A DNA stretch of 64,000 nucleotides from Cacajao melanocephalus (GCA_963573385.1 CAUYLG010038302.1:50384-114383); one strand, 5' to 3'. Numbered from the stretch's first letter, positions 1 to 11,299 are shown. Numbers and translations: made by a program. The notes: a model not told the origin generated them from the sequence alone.

Positions 1-559
1 TTTATTCTACCCTCTGTTTCTCTTCATAAGAGAAAGAGATGTTGTACAGAATTTAAATGTTCTAACAAACATTGTCTTTAAAGCAAATTCCAATAAACTG
101 AAGTGCAATTTATTGAAAGCAATTTTTAGTCACAATGAGCACAGTTTTCTCACAGAATAGCATAAAAGTGCAATGGCCTGTGTTCCTGCCACACTCAGCT
201 TTTCTGACTGTGAGAATCTGAGCCCTTGCTCTCAGACAAGACCCATTCCTACCAAGCATTCTTGGAGAGGCACTAGCCTTGCTGAATAACCAGCACTGGC
301 TGAACCTGGCTTGGTCTGAGGAGGAAGGATGTAGTTGTCTGGCAGAGATCAGAGCGACCTTGGAATCCAAAGTCAGCAGGACCCGGGGCTCCTTCTCTAC
401 TGGGTAATTTACAAATGGAGACCATTGGGTCTCTCAGAGCTCATATGACAGGAGTCAGAGGTGGCAGGAGTGAAACCCAGAAAGAGGAAGTGAATGTTCT
501 CAGAGACCCATTAGAAATGAGGACAAGTGCACAAATGGGCACTGTGTGGTTATAACAGC
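1..559. other. Unclassified unique sequence
   Basis: I recognise no repeat, exon or RNA gene here. One 86-codon minus-strand frame (110..370) has no recognisable domain and looks like chance. Confidence 0.5.
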
Positions 560-685
560 ACTAGGCTGGCCTATGTTCTAGTCCTTTGCTCACTGTCCGT
601 TAGTCTGCCCATCTCTGAAATAAGGAGTTTGGACAAGCAGATCCTTAGAGTCTCAGTCAGCCTCGAAATTCTGATATAGATTCCA
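560..685 (+). mobile_element. MIR SINE fragment
   Basis: The core reads ATCTCTGAAATAAGGAG followed by GTTTGGAC and an AAATTCTGAT end, matching the MIR order 'CATCTGTAAAATGGGG ... GGACTAGATGATCTC ... AAATTCTATGA'. It is heavily diverged, as expected for a mammal-wide tRNA-derived SINE. Confidence 0.6.
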
Positions 686-780
686 ACCCCAGAATACTGA
701 GGAAGTCTCCAGCCTTAGCAAGGCAGCCCTGAGACCAGCAAGGGCAGGCCACCAGCATCTTCCCTTCATTTCTTCCTGTC

Positions 781-885
781 TTGACCCAATCCATCACTCA
801 AAACCTAGCTCAAATGCCACTGCCTTCAAGAAGCTTCCCCTGACCCTTCTGACATAATCATTCATTCCTTCTCTAGGAGCTCCTA
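781..885 (+). mobile_element. L2 LINE 3' fragment
   Basis: AGCTCAAATGCCACTGCCTT and AAGCTTCCCCTGACC match the L2 segment 'CCAGCTCAAATGTCACCTCC...GGAAGCCTTCCCTGACC'. Sense orientation, noncoding remnant. Confidence 0.65.
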
Positions 886-1184
886 ATTTGCGTTGGTGCT
901 CAGCACTGGCACTGACACTTTCAGAGGTGGATGCTACATAATTGGAGCAGGGCAAGGGGAGGGGTGGGCTGATAACAAAGGGAAAATAAGAGACAGGCAA
1001 ACTGAAACATTACCAACCCTTTCCTCATTATTGTGCAGAACTCTCAAACCCAATTTCAGCCTCCTGATAAAACCAGCTCTGCAAAGTTGAAAGACTTAAT
1101 CCATGGTTAGAATACCAGTGGCTAATGAGGTTTCGGTCTAAACCAGTCCCTGTCTTTTTTATTGAGAAAAAGCCATTCTTGAGC
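886..1184. other. Unclassified sequence
   Basis: Nothing recognised; contains a G-rich patch near 950-970 only. Confidence 0.4.
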
Positions 1185-1560
1185 TGCGAGTTATAAAAGC
1201 TTTGTGGTCTGTAGAGAAACAGAAGGCAAAATGGCCACAGGAACAATCACCTGCAAAGGGGGTGGGGTGGGGGCGCTGCAGCACAGAGCTAAGTGGGGGC
1301 GGGGCACTTGGTGGCTCAGGCTCTAGGAGACAGTGCCATGCTGTGGCCACCTGCCGCCTCTGCGCCGCCTTCTGCAGCCTCTGCAGGTACAGGAGGGCCT
1401 GTTTCCTGACCCAGTTTTCTCCCCAATCTCTATTTAGCTGTTCGCTAGTGATGCTCCTGGCATGCCAATCAGATACTGCAGCCGACAGTGCAGTTTGTTA
1501 CAACAAATTCACAGTTCCTAGTAAATTCAGTGGAAAAGTACTGTGTCAAGCAGCCTAATT
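1185..1560 (+). promoter_or_regulatory. Promoter-like GC-richer block (TATA, GC-box, CCAAT motifs)
   Basis: This repeat-free block has an exact TATAAAAG at 1192..1199, three G-runs at 1258-1273, a GC-box GGGGGCGGGGC at 1295..1305, CpG-containing GCCGCCTCTGCGCCGCC at 1349 onward and GCCAATCAG at 1464..1472. An ATG at 1337 opens a short frame that reaches a donor-like CAG/GTACAG near 1385. The motif spacing fits a TATA promoter with a short first exon, but motif matching alone is weak evidence. An enhancer or simply GC-rich unique DNA are alternatives. No downstream exon is recognised. Confidence 0.25.
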
Positions 1561-1984
1561 AAACTGATGTAATTTCCACAGCCATACACTTCTATAAAAT
1601 AAGAAAGAAAAAAAAACAGGGTAAAAAGAAAGAAATCATGTCTTTCCATCTTATGAAATTGACTATGGTTGTAATATATTTAAAGAATGATTCTGCTCAG
1701 TGTCCTTGGAGCCACAGTTGTCCAAGTCTTGGGCCCTAGATAAGACTCTGCACTGTGCTGGGAAGTGCACGAGGCTACAAGTCTGTAGGTCCTTCTCACC
1801 CAGTCTGTGATCTTTGGCAAGATATTTTCAGTGACTTGGGGAAAGGACGGAATATCAAACTGGACTGTCATTAAAACATCCTGTGAGTCTCTTACTCTCT
1901 AGTCTGTCAAACTGTCAAACTTATGACCAAAAAAAAAAAAAAAAAGAATATACTTTTATCAAACTAGTGAAATAAGAACTGAAC
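1561..1984. other. Unclassified AT-rich sequence with poly-A
   Basis: Nothing recognised except an A-rich stretch near 1606-1616 and an uninterrupted A-tract at 1928..1945 that lacks an obvious retroposon body. Confidence 0.4.
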
Positions 1985-2155
1985 TAGAGGTCCCCATTCT
2001 GGTCCCAGTTATGCTGCTAGCTAATTATGACCTTGAGCAAACTACAGTATCCCTAGAGACATCAAAGTCTTCATTTTCGAAATGAGAGTGATGAACTGGA
2101 TAAACACTACAGTTCCTTCTGATGCTAATGCTCTATTCTATTCTATAAAAGGTGA
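1985..2155 (+). mobile_element. MIR SINE
   Basis: CTGCTAGCTAATTATGACC, TTGAGCAAACTACAG and TCTTCATTTTCGAAATGAG align in order with the MIR core 'CTAACTAGCTGTGTGACCTTGGGCAAGTCAC ... TTTCCTCATCTGTAAAATG'. Confidence 0.75.
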
Positions 2156-2754
2156 AACTGGTTGCACTACCGTGGAGAGGACAGTTCTGAATGTTAAGCA
2201 TTTCAATCTGCCTACAATGGGCTTTCTCTTCTCACAGTGAGAATTAGTTATATGTTCTTCCCCTGTGTTTAAAGATCTTCTATTCTAAAAATGCAAGACA
2301 GACACTCGCCTCTTCTTTCTTTTGAGATAGCTCAGCAAATAAGGTTGCCCTTTTCCTCACTTCTCCCCAGTCCTACTCTTAGAGGAAGAAAGCACTATCC
2401 AGGCAAAGGGGGAATGAGGGTTACCAAAAGAAATACCAAGGAGTCACTCAGTTTTCCAAGTACAAATTGAAAAAATGGCCAGACATTAGTCAGACAGATG
2501 ATAAAGGTGGAGTCAGCCAAAAGGAAAAGGATCTCAGAGAGATGATGGGGTAGGGAAAGGCAAATTGATAGTTAACCAGGAAACAAGCATCAGGTTTCTC
2601 TTCAGACAGCAAAAAGAAACTGCATGTAGGAGACAGCAAGGCAGACAAATGTAAGGGTGAGATAAAATAACATGCATCCTCAACTCCATGCACAGCTAAT
2701 CAGCTACTAGCCCTAGAAATTCCACCTCCCTGATATTCTGAACCTATTTATTTC
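2156..2754. other. Unclassified sequence
   Basis: No repeat or gene recognised. The 67-codon minus frame at 2490..2693 has no known features. Confidence 0.4.
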
Positions 2755-3450
2755 TCTCCATTATTGCTGCCATAACCTTAGTTCAAGTTCTCCTCAACTT
2801 AGTCCTCAATCACTGTTACAGTTTTCTGACTTGCCTCTCATCTCTCTTTCTCCAATCTATCCTTCACCTTGCCATCACAGTGATCTTTCTAAAACACAAT
2901 TCTAAACAAGCCACTTTCCTACTTCAGATGTTTCAATGTCCCCTCATCACCTTCAGAACAAAACAAGAGTCCTACACAATCTGGTTCCAGATGGCCACTC
3001 CTGCCTCATCCCTCACCACCCCTCCAGGCTCTGCTCCAGTCATGCTGAAGTGCTTGCAGTTTCCTGAATGTGCAGCTTTGGCTTTTCATATAAGTAGCTC
3101 TTTTTGCCTGAAATTCTGCCCTCTCCACAATCCCCTAAACATCACCATCACCACTCACTAAGACAATTTCCACTCATCCCTTAGGACTCAGTTCAGACAT
3201 GATCCTGTCTGAGAAGACTGCTCTGACCAGTGCCTTCAAATCTGGATGACATATCCTTCTTCTTATGCTCCCACAAACATCTTATGTTTATGCCATCACA
3301 ACCATTTCTATGTTGAATTGTTAAGGGCTCCTGATTCCTCGATCTCCTCAACCATATTTTAACATCTTGGAACTCTAAATACAGTGCTTGACATCAGTAT
3401 TCAGGAAACAGTTGATGAATGAGTGAATGAGTAAATAAATAAACGCATGT
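2755..3450 (+). mobile_element. L2 LINE, long 3' segment
   Basis: An almost continuous L2 3' region: CAGTGATCTTTCTAAAACAC at 2878, the CTTGCAGTTTCCTGAATGTG segment near 3053, ACTCAGTTCAGACATGATCC near 3187, and the GTTGATGAATGAGTGAATGA 3' tail at 3411. The 93-codon frame at 2880..3161 lies in this noncoding part of L2 and is not a gene. Confidence 0.85.
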
Positions 3451-3857
3451 GGGAAACCAAGCCTACCTGATAGAGGGGGGAGCCTTAATCTATCAAAGCA
3501 ACACTGACAGGAAAAATGGTGAGAAATATGGGACAGATTGGGGAAAAGCAGGGTCTAAGGTTCAGACCAAGAACAGACCTGACAGTAGAAAAAATAAAAG
3601 CAGAAACCAGTAGGAGCTCTAGCTGAGAGAAATGGATAAGGTTCCGTCATCAGCATGAGAAGCCACAGAGGAATCTCAGGGCCTGAAAAGAAAAACTTCT
3701 TGCTGGAATCCGTGGAACTCTCCTAAGAATAAAAAGGTATAGAAACAGCAGAGAAGTTAATAAATAGTTTAGCCTGGAATCACAGAAAAAACCTGGGGCT
3801 AAATCCAGAATAAGCCTGGGCAGATCAAAGGGAAGATGCTGGTAGAAGGAGCCAGGA
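3451..3857. other. Unclassified sequence
   Basis: Purine-rich and AT-rich DNA with no recognisable repeat family. A minus-strand 84-codon frame (3650..3904) runs into the adjacent MIR and is chance. Confidence 0.4.
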
Positions 3858-4085
3858 GTTACAATGGAAAGAGGACAGGGTTTGGAGTTAGGTAGCTCCG
3901 CCACTCACTACCTCTGTGACCTTGGGCAAGTCAAGCCTTTGTTTTCCTAGGAATCTTTGATTCTTCACTGGCAAAATGTGAATCTAATATCGATTTCACA
4001 GAACTATTTAAAGAAACACATGAGACATACTACACTTTGTAAATGAAAGGAACAATGTAATTGACAATTATTATTATGATGTTGG
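3858..4085 (+). mobile_element. MIR SINE, near full length
   Basis: GGAAAGAGGACAGGGTTTGG, CTGTGACCTTGGGCAAGTCA and GGCAAAATGTGAATCTAATA appear in MIR order, ending in an ATTATTATTAT-like tail. One of the better preserved MIRs in the window. Confidence 0.85.
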
Positions 4086-4942
4086 CAGCCAGAAGCTGTC
4101 TCTTCTGTTTGAAGGAATCCAAAGTTTATAAATTGTTCCAGATTCCTTGTGAAGAGAAAGAATGCATGTTGATAAAGGAATGTACTCCAACGTATGAGGA
4201 ACCTGATATGTTACCATTCCCAGTGGGAGATTCTGCTAGAAAGGGCAATGTTTAATCCAAAGGAATGGTACTAATAATGATGAACTTTTAAGCAGGATCA
4301 GGGCCCAGCTGGGATAGCACAGAATAATGTGTTATTTTGTGTAACTATCAGAATATAGATGTCTTCTTGATGATATAGCTAAGGTACCATCATGCTGTTA
4401 GAGTCAAATAAAGGACAAACCAGAACTACATCTGTGCAGAGTGGAGTGGCAGAAGTGTCACCTGAATAGTGATCATCCTAGATATGTCTTTCATACTCAG
4501 TAAAGGAAATGTGTATTCAGAGAAATAGAAACCAGGTTCTCCAATCTTAGACATTAAAATGTCAAATATCTAAACAGGAGCTCCTGGGGTTAAGTTTTCA
4601 GATTAGACCTCCCACAGAGACAAGGGGCAGCAGATGTAAAGCAGAGGACCAGGCCAGAGTCAGGGGAGTTGCATCTACTGCTTAGGGCCAGAGACTGAGT
4701 GTCCTAGACTAAGTGAGCCAGATGCTTCATGTTTCTCTTCTCTTTGTCTAGTTCCCTATCTCTCATGCACTATCATTCAGACAAGTCAGAACACTGCCAG
4801 CCTGCCTCAGCTGTGCTCAGGGGAGTCACAGTAAGGTCAGGGTCCAAACTTGAGTCAAGGGGTTAAAGGAGGCGTACAGCTCCCCTAAGATCCAAAAGGG
4901 AAGGTGAATTCAGAGGAACAGATTTGGGACCATTTTGCCGCC
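4086..4942. other. Unclassified sequence
   Basis: About 850 bases with no recognised repeat. A 64-codon plus-strand frame (4061..4255) begins in the MIR tail and shows no domain. Confidence 0.4.
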
Positions 4943-4987
4943 TACACACATACACACACACAAACACACGTACATACAAACACATAC
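4943..4987. repeat. Imperfect (CA)n microsatellite
   Basis: CACACACA units interrupted by TA, AA and GTA steps, next to an AluJ tail region. Confidence 0.85.
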
Positions 4988-5036
4988 AGAAAATTTCCCT
5001 CCAAGACTAAATCTTGTAAGTTCTGTGTTGGTTGGT

Positions 5037-5349
<313 letters not shown>

Positions 5350-5419
5350 TAATAAGCTAAATTGTGGGAATTTGTCTGTTTGTCTGAAGTCTCCCTAATA
5401 TTTTACAAATCATACACCA

Positions 5420-5760
5420 TTCATTCTACTTTTACTGAAAACCATCTATATGCCCAGCATAGGCAAAGAGGACATAGAGAGAAAAAAAATCAGAAATTAC
5501 ATGTGCCCTCAGAAGATGTCCAATGTACATAAAGAAGAAAGATATACATATAAAAAGCCACTTAAAAAAAAAAAAAGACAAGACCAAAAATCCGGCTGTG
5601 AATCAGAAACAAATACACTAATACAAAACATCAGTGCTGGGGAGAGAGGAGGCCAGGAGGGCCTCGTGGCTCAGGTGGGTGGACAAGACCTCACAGACCA
5701 AGTAGAACCTAAGCTGGACCTTACAGAAGAAGCAATATTTAAATAAAAGTCAGGGAGGGA
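5420..5760 (-). mobile_element. L2 LINE fragment (antisense)
   Basis: ATCTATATGCCCAGCATAGG marks the reversed L2 3' end, and AAGCTGGACCTTACAGAAGA is like the reversed internal 'GAGCTGAGACCTGAAGGATGA'. Strongly diverged. Confidence 0.5.
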
Positions 5761-5785
5761 AAATAGTACTTCAAGACTGTGGCAA

Positions 5786-5870
5786 CATTCATTCAATAAA
5801 ACACTTATTAAACACCTATTCTGTGCCAGGCATGGGGCACATGAGATGAATAAGAAAGGAACAGCAACAA
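5786..5870 (-). mobile_element. L2 LINE 3' end (antisense)
   Basis: ATTCATTCAATAAAACACTT followed by TTCTGTGCCAGGCATGGGGC is the reversed L2 tail. It is cut off by a MIR. Confidence 0.75.
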
Positions 5871-6066
5871 ACACTTTTGAAGAGCTTAATATGTGCCAGG
5901 CACTTTACCTATGTTTTAAGCACTTTACCTACTCAATCTTTCCCACAGTTCAATATCGTAAATTACTGTTATAATCCTCATTTTACAAATGAGAAAAATG
6001 AGGCAGAGGGAAGGTCAGTAACTTGCCTGAGTGATGGGGCCAGGATTCAAGGCTGGCTCTGGGCAG
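5871..6066 (-). mobile_element. MIR SINE (antisense)
   Basis: ATATGTGCCAGGCACTTTAC, CATTTTACAAATGAGAAAAA and AGTAACTTGCCTGAG follow the reversed MIR consensus from tail to head. Confidence 0.85.
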
Positions 6067-6074
6067 TTTTTTTT

Positions 6075-6561
<487 letters not shown>

Positions 6562-7039
6562 ATGACAACTCATTAATGGAAACAGGGAAATCAAATGAAG
6601 GTAGCTGAGTAGCAGTTTGGAGTTTAAAAAATGCAAATTTAGTTTTGGATATGATAAGTTTGAGCTTATATTCAGCAAATAGTCAAAAACAGGGAAGTAA
6701 AGAGGGGCCTGGTAAGCGGAGGTGGAAATACTGATTCCAGAATGAAGGTAAAAGTAAGACTCTATCTAAGAAGGAAGAGAAACAAAAACAAACAGAAGAG
6801 CAGGGGCTAAGAACTGAATCTGGGAGACATACAGTATAGAAGACGAGAAGTCAGTGAAGGAGACAGTGGGATGACAATGGGAAACACAGTGCTATGAAAA
6901 CCAAGGAGAACAAAGTTTCTAAAAAGTTCGATGCCAGAGACAAGTCAAGGATAATGGTAACACTGTATATAACATTTTAGATCCAGAAAAAAAACCTCAG
7001 AGAAGTTACAATTTTTCTTTAAAAAAAAAAAAACACAGG
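6562..7039. other. Unclassified purine-rich sequence
   Basis: No family I can name. The texture (GGCCTGGTAAGCGG, ACTGAATCTGGGAGAC) could be very old L2-related or other ancient repeat. Confidence 0.35.
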
Positions 7040-7225
7040 GAATGTGAATACCATTTGTGGTCTAGTTAACAAGAGGTATTGTACCAATGCCCACTTCCTG
7101 ATTTTGATATGATATTATAGTTACATAAGATTCTATCATTGAGGGAAGCTGGGTGAAGGGTATATAAGATCCTTTGTAACAATTTTCCTCAGAATCTATA
7201 TTCTAAGATAAAAATTTAAAAACCA
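7040..7225 (+). mobile_element. Old L1M-type 3' end (probable)
   Basis: GGGAAGCTGGGTGAAGGGTA followed by AAGATAAAAATTTAAAAACC matches the 3' end of old L1 elements ('GGGAAACTGGGTGAAGGGTA ... CAAAATAAAAAGTTTAAAA'). Confidence 0.5.
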
Positions 7226-7440
7226 AGGAACTAACTCAACATCTAATGTATGCCAGGCATTGTATGCCACTAATGTATGCCACTAGACCCATAATGAATG
7301 ATTATTTTAATCTTCAAATAATCCTATTAAGTAGATGCTATATTCCCATTATATAACTTGCACAAAATCACCCAGCTAGATTACGAGGGAGCCAAAGCAT
7401 TAACTACTACTTCTACTGCAATGTATATACATTCTACCTA
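7226..7440 (-). mobile_element. MIR SINE (antisense)
   Basis: ATGTATGCCAGGCATTGTAT, TTCAAATAATCCTATTAAGT, AATCACCCAGCTAGATTA in reversed MIR order. A short local duplication (ATGTATGCCACTA) sits near 7250-7285. Confidence 0.7.
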
Positions 7441-7449
7441 AGGCAGCCC

Positions 7450-7670
7450 TGACAAGTGGCCTCTTGACTCCTGCTTGAACAAGTCACAGCCTTCATATTT
7501 TACATTGACACAACTGTGGAATAAGCTAATTTACCCTACCCTAGCCCCAGTTTTCTCATCAGTAAAATGGAGTGATAACTCTTATCTTACTTAATTCCTA
7601 GGACTGCTGTGAAATTCCAATGAGATAATGGGTGCAAAAGATCCTTACAAACTGTAAAGTCCATGCCCAT
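7450..7670 (+). mobile_element. MIR SINE
   Basis: AACAAGTCACAGCC, AGTTTTCTCATCAGTAAAAT and CAATGAGATAATGGGTGCAA match the MIR second half. Confidence 0.75.
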
Positions 7671-8514
7671 CTCAGGGACTAACATTCTGAAACAAATGAC
7701 TGAGTAAGGTCAGCCCTGGCTAAACAGACAGAGAGAAGGAGAAAATATCTGCACTAGCAACTCTTGCTTGCCTGTTCTTTTGGGTAGTATATGACCCTGG
7801 GGATGCACTGGCCACCAGCAGCATCTGGCCAAGGGCAGGCAGTCCTCTCTGCATACGCCTGTATCAGCAACACTAGACCCAATCACCATCCCCCATCCAC
7901 AGCCCCACACACATATGGTGTGCTTGCCTATGCAGATGCCCTGTGCCTCCAAAAACTTCAGCTGTTTGTAAATGAGCACCCTGTTATGAAGCTACTAGAA
8001 ATATACCCTTGGGCCCCTGACCCCAGCCCTAGCTCAAAGCTGTCTTTTTGAAGGCAGGATGCTGTTGGTACACCCAGAGCTTAAGAAATTAACAGCTCCA
8101 GATACTAGTAGAGCTGGCTTCACTCGTGGTGCTGAAATCAGCTAGAGAAGACACATAGTGCTATTGTAAGATAAGAGAAACCTCAGAGGTAGCTTTGGAG
8201 GGTCCTGAGTTCCACCTGTAGTAATGCTTCTCGGGATAAAATGGCCTATCATTTCAGGAAGGAGGTCTAGCTGCACTATCTATTCCTCAGCCATGCCCAG
8301 GAAAAAAACTAGGCTTGGGATGCCAGTGCAGCCTGACTCCCTGGCTTGATTAAAAGGCACTGACACAGCAATGCCAGTGACCCCATCAAGAGAAAAGAGA
8401 CCTGTGGCTGGAGTGTAGGCAGCCCTCACGCAGCTGGTTGTACAGGCTCTACTGCAGGCCTTCTCTCCAACACCAGTGATGTAGCCCTCAACAGAGCTCA
8501 TCTTACTTAGACTT
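7671..8514. other. Unclassified sequence
   Basis: No repeat recognised. Overlapping chance frames on both strands (for example 7791..8051 and 8280..8501) have no recognisable domain. Confidence 0.45.
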
Positions 8515-8947
8515 TGGCAACCGCCTCCTTACTGGTCTCACTGCCTGCTTCCAAGCCATCCTCCAAGGTCAGCCAGGGAAGGCTCTGATCGCATCACTTG
8601 TTTAGTAACCATTCGCAATTCTCACTGACTACATGACTGAATGAAGCCCAAATCCTATAGCCTGGCATTTGAAGGCCTTCTCAAATTGGCCCCAGTTGAC
8701 CTTTACAACATTGCTTCAATTATTTCCATTTGTGTGCTTTAGGCTCCAGCCAAAATGAACTACTTGCTGATCCCTGAACTCAGCCTGTGATTCCTGCCTC
8801 TGTACTTTGTTCATGCTGTGCACTCCATCTGGAATGCTTCCTTCTCATCCAAATCTTACCAGATTTTCAAGCCAGCTCAAATGCCACCTCCTCCATGAAG
8901 TTTTCCTGACTATTCTAGTTCACACTATTTTAGCTACTTGTTATCAG
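8515..8947 (+). mobile_element. L2 LINE, long 3' segment
   Basis: CTTCTCAAATTGGCCCCAGT, CTGGAATGCTTCCTTCTCAT and CTCAAATGCCACCTCCTCCA follow the L2 3' consensus. Bases 8581..8654 were later copied into the Alu at 9171..9244. Confidence 0.85.
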
Positions 8948-9040
8948 TACCTGAGGAGCTCTTATAAAATACTGATGCCTAAGCATGATCCTCAGAGATG
9001 AAGATTTAATGAATTTGGGGCAGGGATTGGCAACTAATAT
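8948..9040 (+). mobile_element. hAT-type MITE, left piece
   Basis: CTGAGGAGCTCTTATAAAAT, ACTGATGCCTAAGC and GGCAGGGATTGGCAACTAAT resemble a MER-group hAT MITE ('ACTGATGCCCAGGCCCCA ... GGGCCTGGGCATTAGTATTT'). The right piece is beyond the Alu at 9340..9386. Confidence 0.45.
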
Positions 9041-9325
9041 TTTTAATTTTTTTAATTTATTTTATTTTTTTAGAGTTGGGGTCTTGCTCTGCACCCAGGC
9101 TGGAATGCAGTGGCATAATCCAAGGCTGACTGCAGCCTCCAAATCCTGGGCTCAAGTGATCCTCCAGCCAGGCTATGATCACACCACTTGTTTAGTAACC
9201 ATTCACAATTCTCACTGACTACATGACTGAATGAAGCCCAAATCAGCCTCCTGAGTAGCTGGGACTACAGGAATGTACCACTTCCCTCAGCTAAGTTTTT
9301 TATCTTATTTTATTTTTATTTGTGG
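9041..9325 (-). mobile_element. Partial Alu carrying a 74-bp foreign insert
   Basis: Antisense Alu right arm: TCTTGCTCTGCACCCAGGCT, GGGCTCAAGTGATCCTCC, then an insert at 9171..9244, then CAGCCTCCTGAGTAGCTGGG and ACTACAGGAATGTACCAC. The insert is 95% identical to L2 sequence at 8581..8654. The Alu is truncated in the middle linker. Confidence 0.88.
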
Positions 9326-9339
9326 AGAAAGAGTGAGAG

Positions 9340-9386
9340 GAACTCAAGGTATTTCTAACATGCAACCAGAGTTATAAAACACTGTC
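9340..9386 (+). mobile_element. hAT-type MITE, right piece
   Basis: AACTCAAGGTATTTCTAACA and GTTATAAAACACTG fit the MITE right end ('CCCCAGGTGATTCTAATGTG ... GAGAACCACTG'), completing the element begun at 8948. Confidence 0.4.
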
Positions 9387-9394
9387 CTCGTTAA

Positions 9395-9478
9395 AAAGAG
9401 ATCTCTCCTCTCACTAAGCTCCCATAACATTTTATCTAAATATCTTTTATGACACATAGTTTCTAGCTTCTTTCATAT
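9395..9478 (+). mobile_element. L2 LINE continuation
   Basis: CTAAGCTCCCATAACATTTT matches L2 'TGTGCTCCCATAGCACCTTG'. It probably continues the L2 at 8515..8947 across the MITE. Confidence 0.55.
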
Positions 9479-9489
9479 ATATTTTATTT

Positions 9490-9700
9490 TTAAAGAATTT
9501 TATTGAGGGTTATTTTTTGTCAGGCACTATTCTAGGCACTGTAATATAATAGTAATCAACACAAAGGGCCTTGATCTCATGAAGCTTAAATTCTGATGGG
9601 GAAACAGATACTAAACAGATAAAATAAGGTCAGATGGTAAGTGCCATTAAAAGCAGGAAAGGAATGGAGAATAAAAGAAGAGGTCCTCTCTTAGAGAACA
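9490..9700 (-). mobile_element. L2 LINE 3' segment (antisense)
   Basis: CAGGCACTATTCTAGGCACT, TTGATCTCATGAAGCTTAAA and GATGGTAAGTGCCATTAAAA follow reversed L2. Confidence 0.75.
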
Positions 9701-9744
9701 TGGCTTGGAAAAGCTTTCCTTATTGCAATCTGACATCCCTTTTA

Positions 9745-9890
9745 GACAGCGTATTGACTGACAACAAAACATGTGTCTAACTCATTTTTATATCTCTCAC
9801 AGCTTTTTGCATAATGCATAAATAGATGCTCAATAAGTAGATGCTTGTTGTATGAATGAATGAATGAATGAATGAGTAAATGGATCAATG
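9745..9890 (+). mobile_element. L2 LINE 3' end with (TGAA)n tail
   Basis: ATAGATGCTCAATAAGTAG followed by five near-perfect TGAA units at 9853..9878 is the classic L2 tail. Confidence 0.85.
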
Positions 9891-9897
9891 CGCCTTA

Positions 9898-9990
9898 TTA
9901 AATGCTGTATCCCCCATAATGCCAAGGGCAGTACCTGAAATATACCAGATGCTCAATATACATTGGCTGAGTGGGTGAACTTGACTGAAT
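9898..9990 (+). mobile_element. L2 LINE 3' end, second copy
   Basis: GCAGTACCTGAAATATACCA and GATGCTCAATATACATTGGC match L2 'GCAGTGCCTGGCACATAGTAGGTGCTCAATAAATG'. Confidence 0.65.
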
Positions 9991-10044
9991 TTTGGGACAA
10001 GTTATTTTGATGGCATATTTTCTGTGACTAGGTCATCACAAGAT

Positions 10045-10225
10045 TACAGAATATCAAGCTGATCCTGAGATCACTGAGTCCAACCTCCTCATTTTAAAGA
10101 TAAAACTATTGTCAGAGATGATCACCTAACTGGCCCAAGGTCACAGAAGAAATCACAGGGAGAGATGATCTGAGTCCCTAGTTCTTCTGATTCTTGGTCC
10201 AGTGCTCATTCCATCAAACTGAAAT
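10045..10225 (-). mobile_element. MIR SINE (antisense)
   Basis: CAACCTCCTCATTTTAAAGA, ACTGGCCCAAGGTCACAGAA and ATTCTTGGTCCAGTGCTCAT in reversed MIR order. Confidence 0.8.
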
Positions 10226-11049
10226 ACTTTTTCCATTAGCAAGAGAAAACCATTCTGAGGATCATTAACTCAACTGGCCCAAGAAATAACTCAGATTAGC
10301 ATCAGTAAAACGAAAGAAAACCTCCATTTTCTTTGTTCTTGTAACAGTCTTTGCTGATGACTCAAGCATGGTACATTTAACAGACAACCTCACCCTCATG
10401 ACACCTCACTGCCCAACTCCACCTCCCACAGCAAGGCATGCAGACAGGATCTCCTACAGCAAGCAGGGGATTGGTGAATTTCCAACTACAAATACAACTA
10501 TGAACTTTTCCCCTTTTCCATTTGTAGCCACAGTTCCAGTGAAATATGGAAAGGCAACGCCAGGTTAAATGGAAAAGGCTAGGCAAAGAAGCCAGTAGCT
10601 GGAAAACCAGAGAGGAGCTGAAGGCTCTGGCCAGGTGAGGCACAGCAGCAGGTGCAGGAACTATTGACGCAGTAGTGGGTGTGGGTGCAAGCCAGTGACT
10701 GGCCACACTGGCTTTGCTGTGGGCAAACTGTGGCCTGAAGACAAGTAAGTAAAACCTTTTTTCCCCCCATTTTAAAAAAAATTCTGTGGAATCACAGCAT
10801 CCATCTGGATGCAATGAAGACCAATTTCCTATAATAATATTCCAAACAAAATGCTCAAGAAAGCCAAAAGTTACAGAGTTGGCATGGGTTTCTCTGGCTT
10901 TGTAGTAAATACATCACTCTATTACCTGGCTCTTCTGTACCTCTACAGTCCAGGAATGTTCAAAATGAAGACTCTAGGCATTTGGAAATCCTAAAGGGCT
11001 TTCTGAATCATCAAAGGAAAATTTGGTTGAGTGCGACTTTCAGTGTCAA
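10226..11049. other. Unclassified sequence
   Basis: No repeat recognised. It contains an AP-1-like TGACTCA near 10357. The 145-codon minus frame (10377..10814) has no recognisable domain. Confidence 0.4.
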
Positions 11050-11075
11050 ATATATTATTATTATTATTATTATTT
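11050..11075. repeat. (ATT)n microsatellite
   Basis: About eight uninterrupted ATT units. Confidence 0.95.
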
Positions 11076-11164
11076 CTTTAAAATTGGCATTCTGTGTTGG
11101 GTGCAGATGAAAGAGAAGCAGAGTAGCTAATTAACTGCAGCAGAGATTTCTAGCTCTAACTGAG

Positions 11165-11287
11165 CTTATGGATTACCTGGAGGCACTGAGTCCTACCAGA
11201 TTATATCAAAGTAGAGATCTGGAAATCTGTATTTTTTAGCAAGCACACCAGGTGATTCTTAGGAACTGGTTAGCATAGGAAACACCA
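11165..11287 (-). mobile_element. MER5A-like hAT MITE (antisense)
   Basis: GATTACCTGGAGGCACTGAG, TCTGTATTTTTTAGCAAGCA and CCAGGTGATTCTTAGGAACT resemble MER5A in reverse or a related Charlie MITE. Confidence 0.45.
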
Positions 11288-11299
11288 AGCTAGAAAACC

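Noticed and set aside
1202..1558. 118-codon frame through the promoter-like block
   Set aside because: Composition-driven open frame. No recognisable protein, and the TATA and GC-box motifs argue for regulatory rather than coding content.
10377..10814. 145-codon minus-strand frame as a gene
   Set aside because: No domain, no conserved words, and low-complexity Cys/Trp-rich content typical of a chance frame in GC-balanced noncoding DNA.
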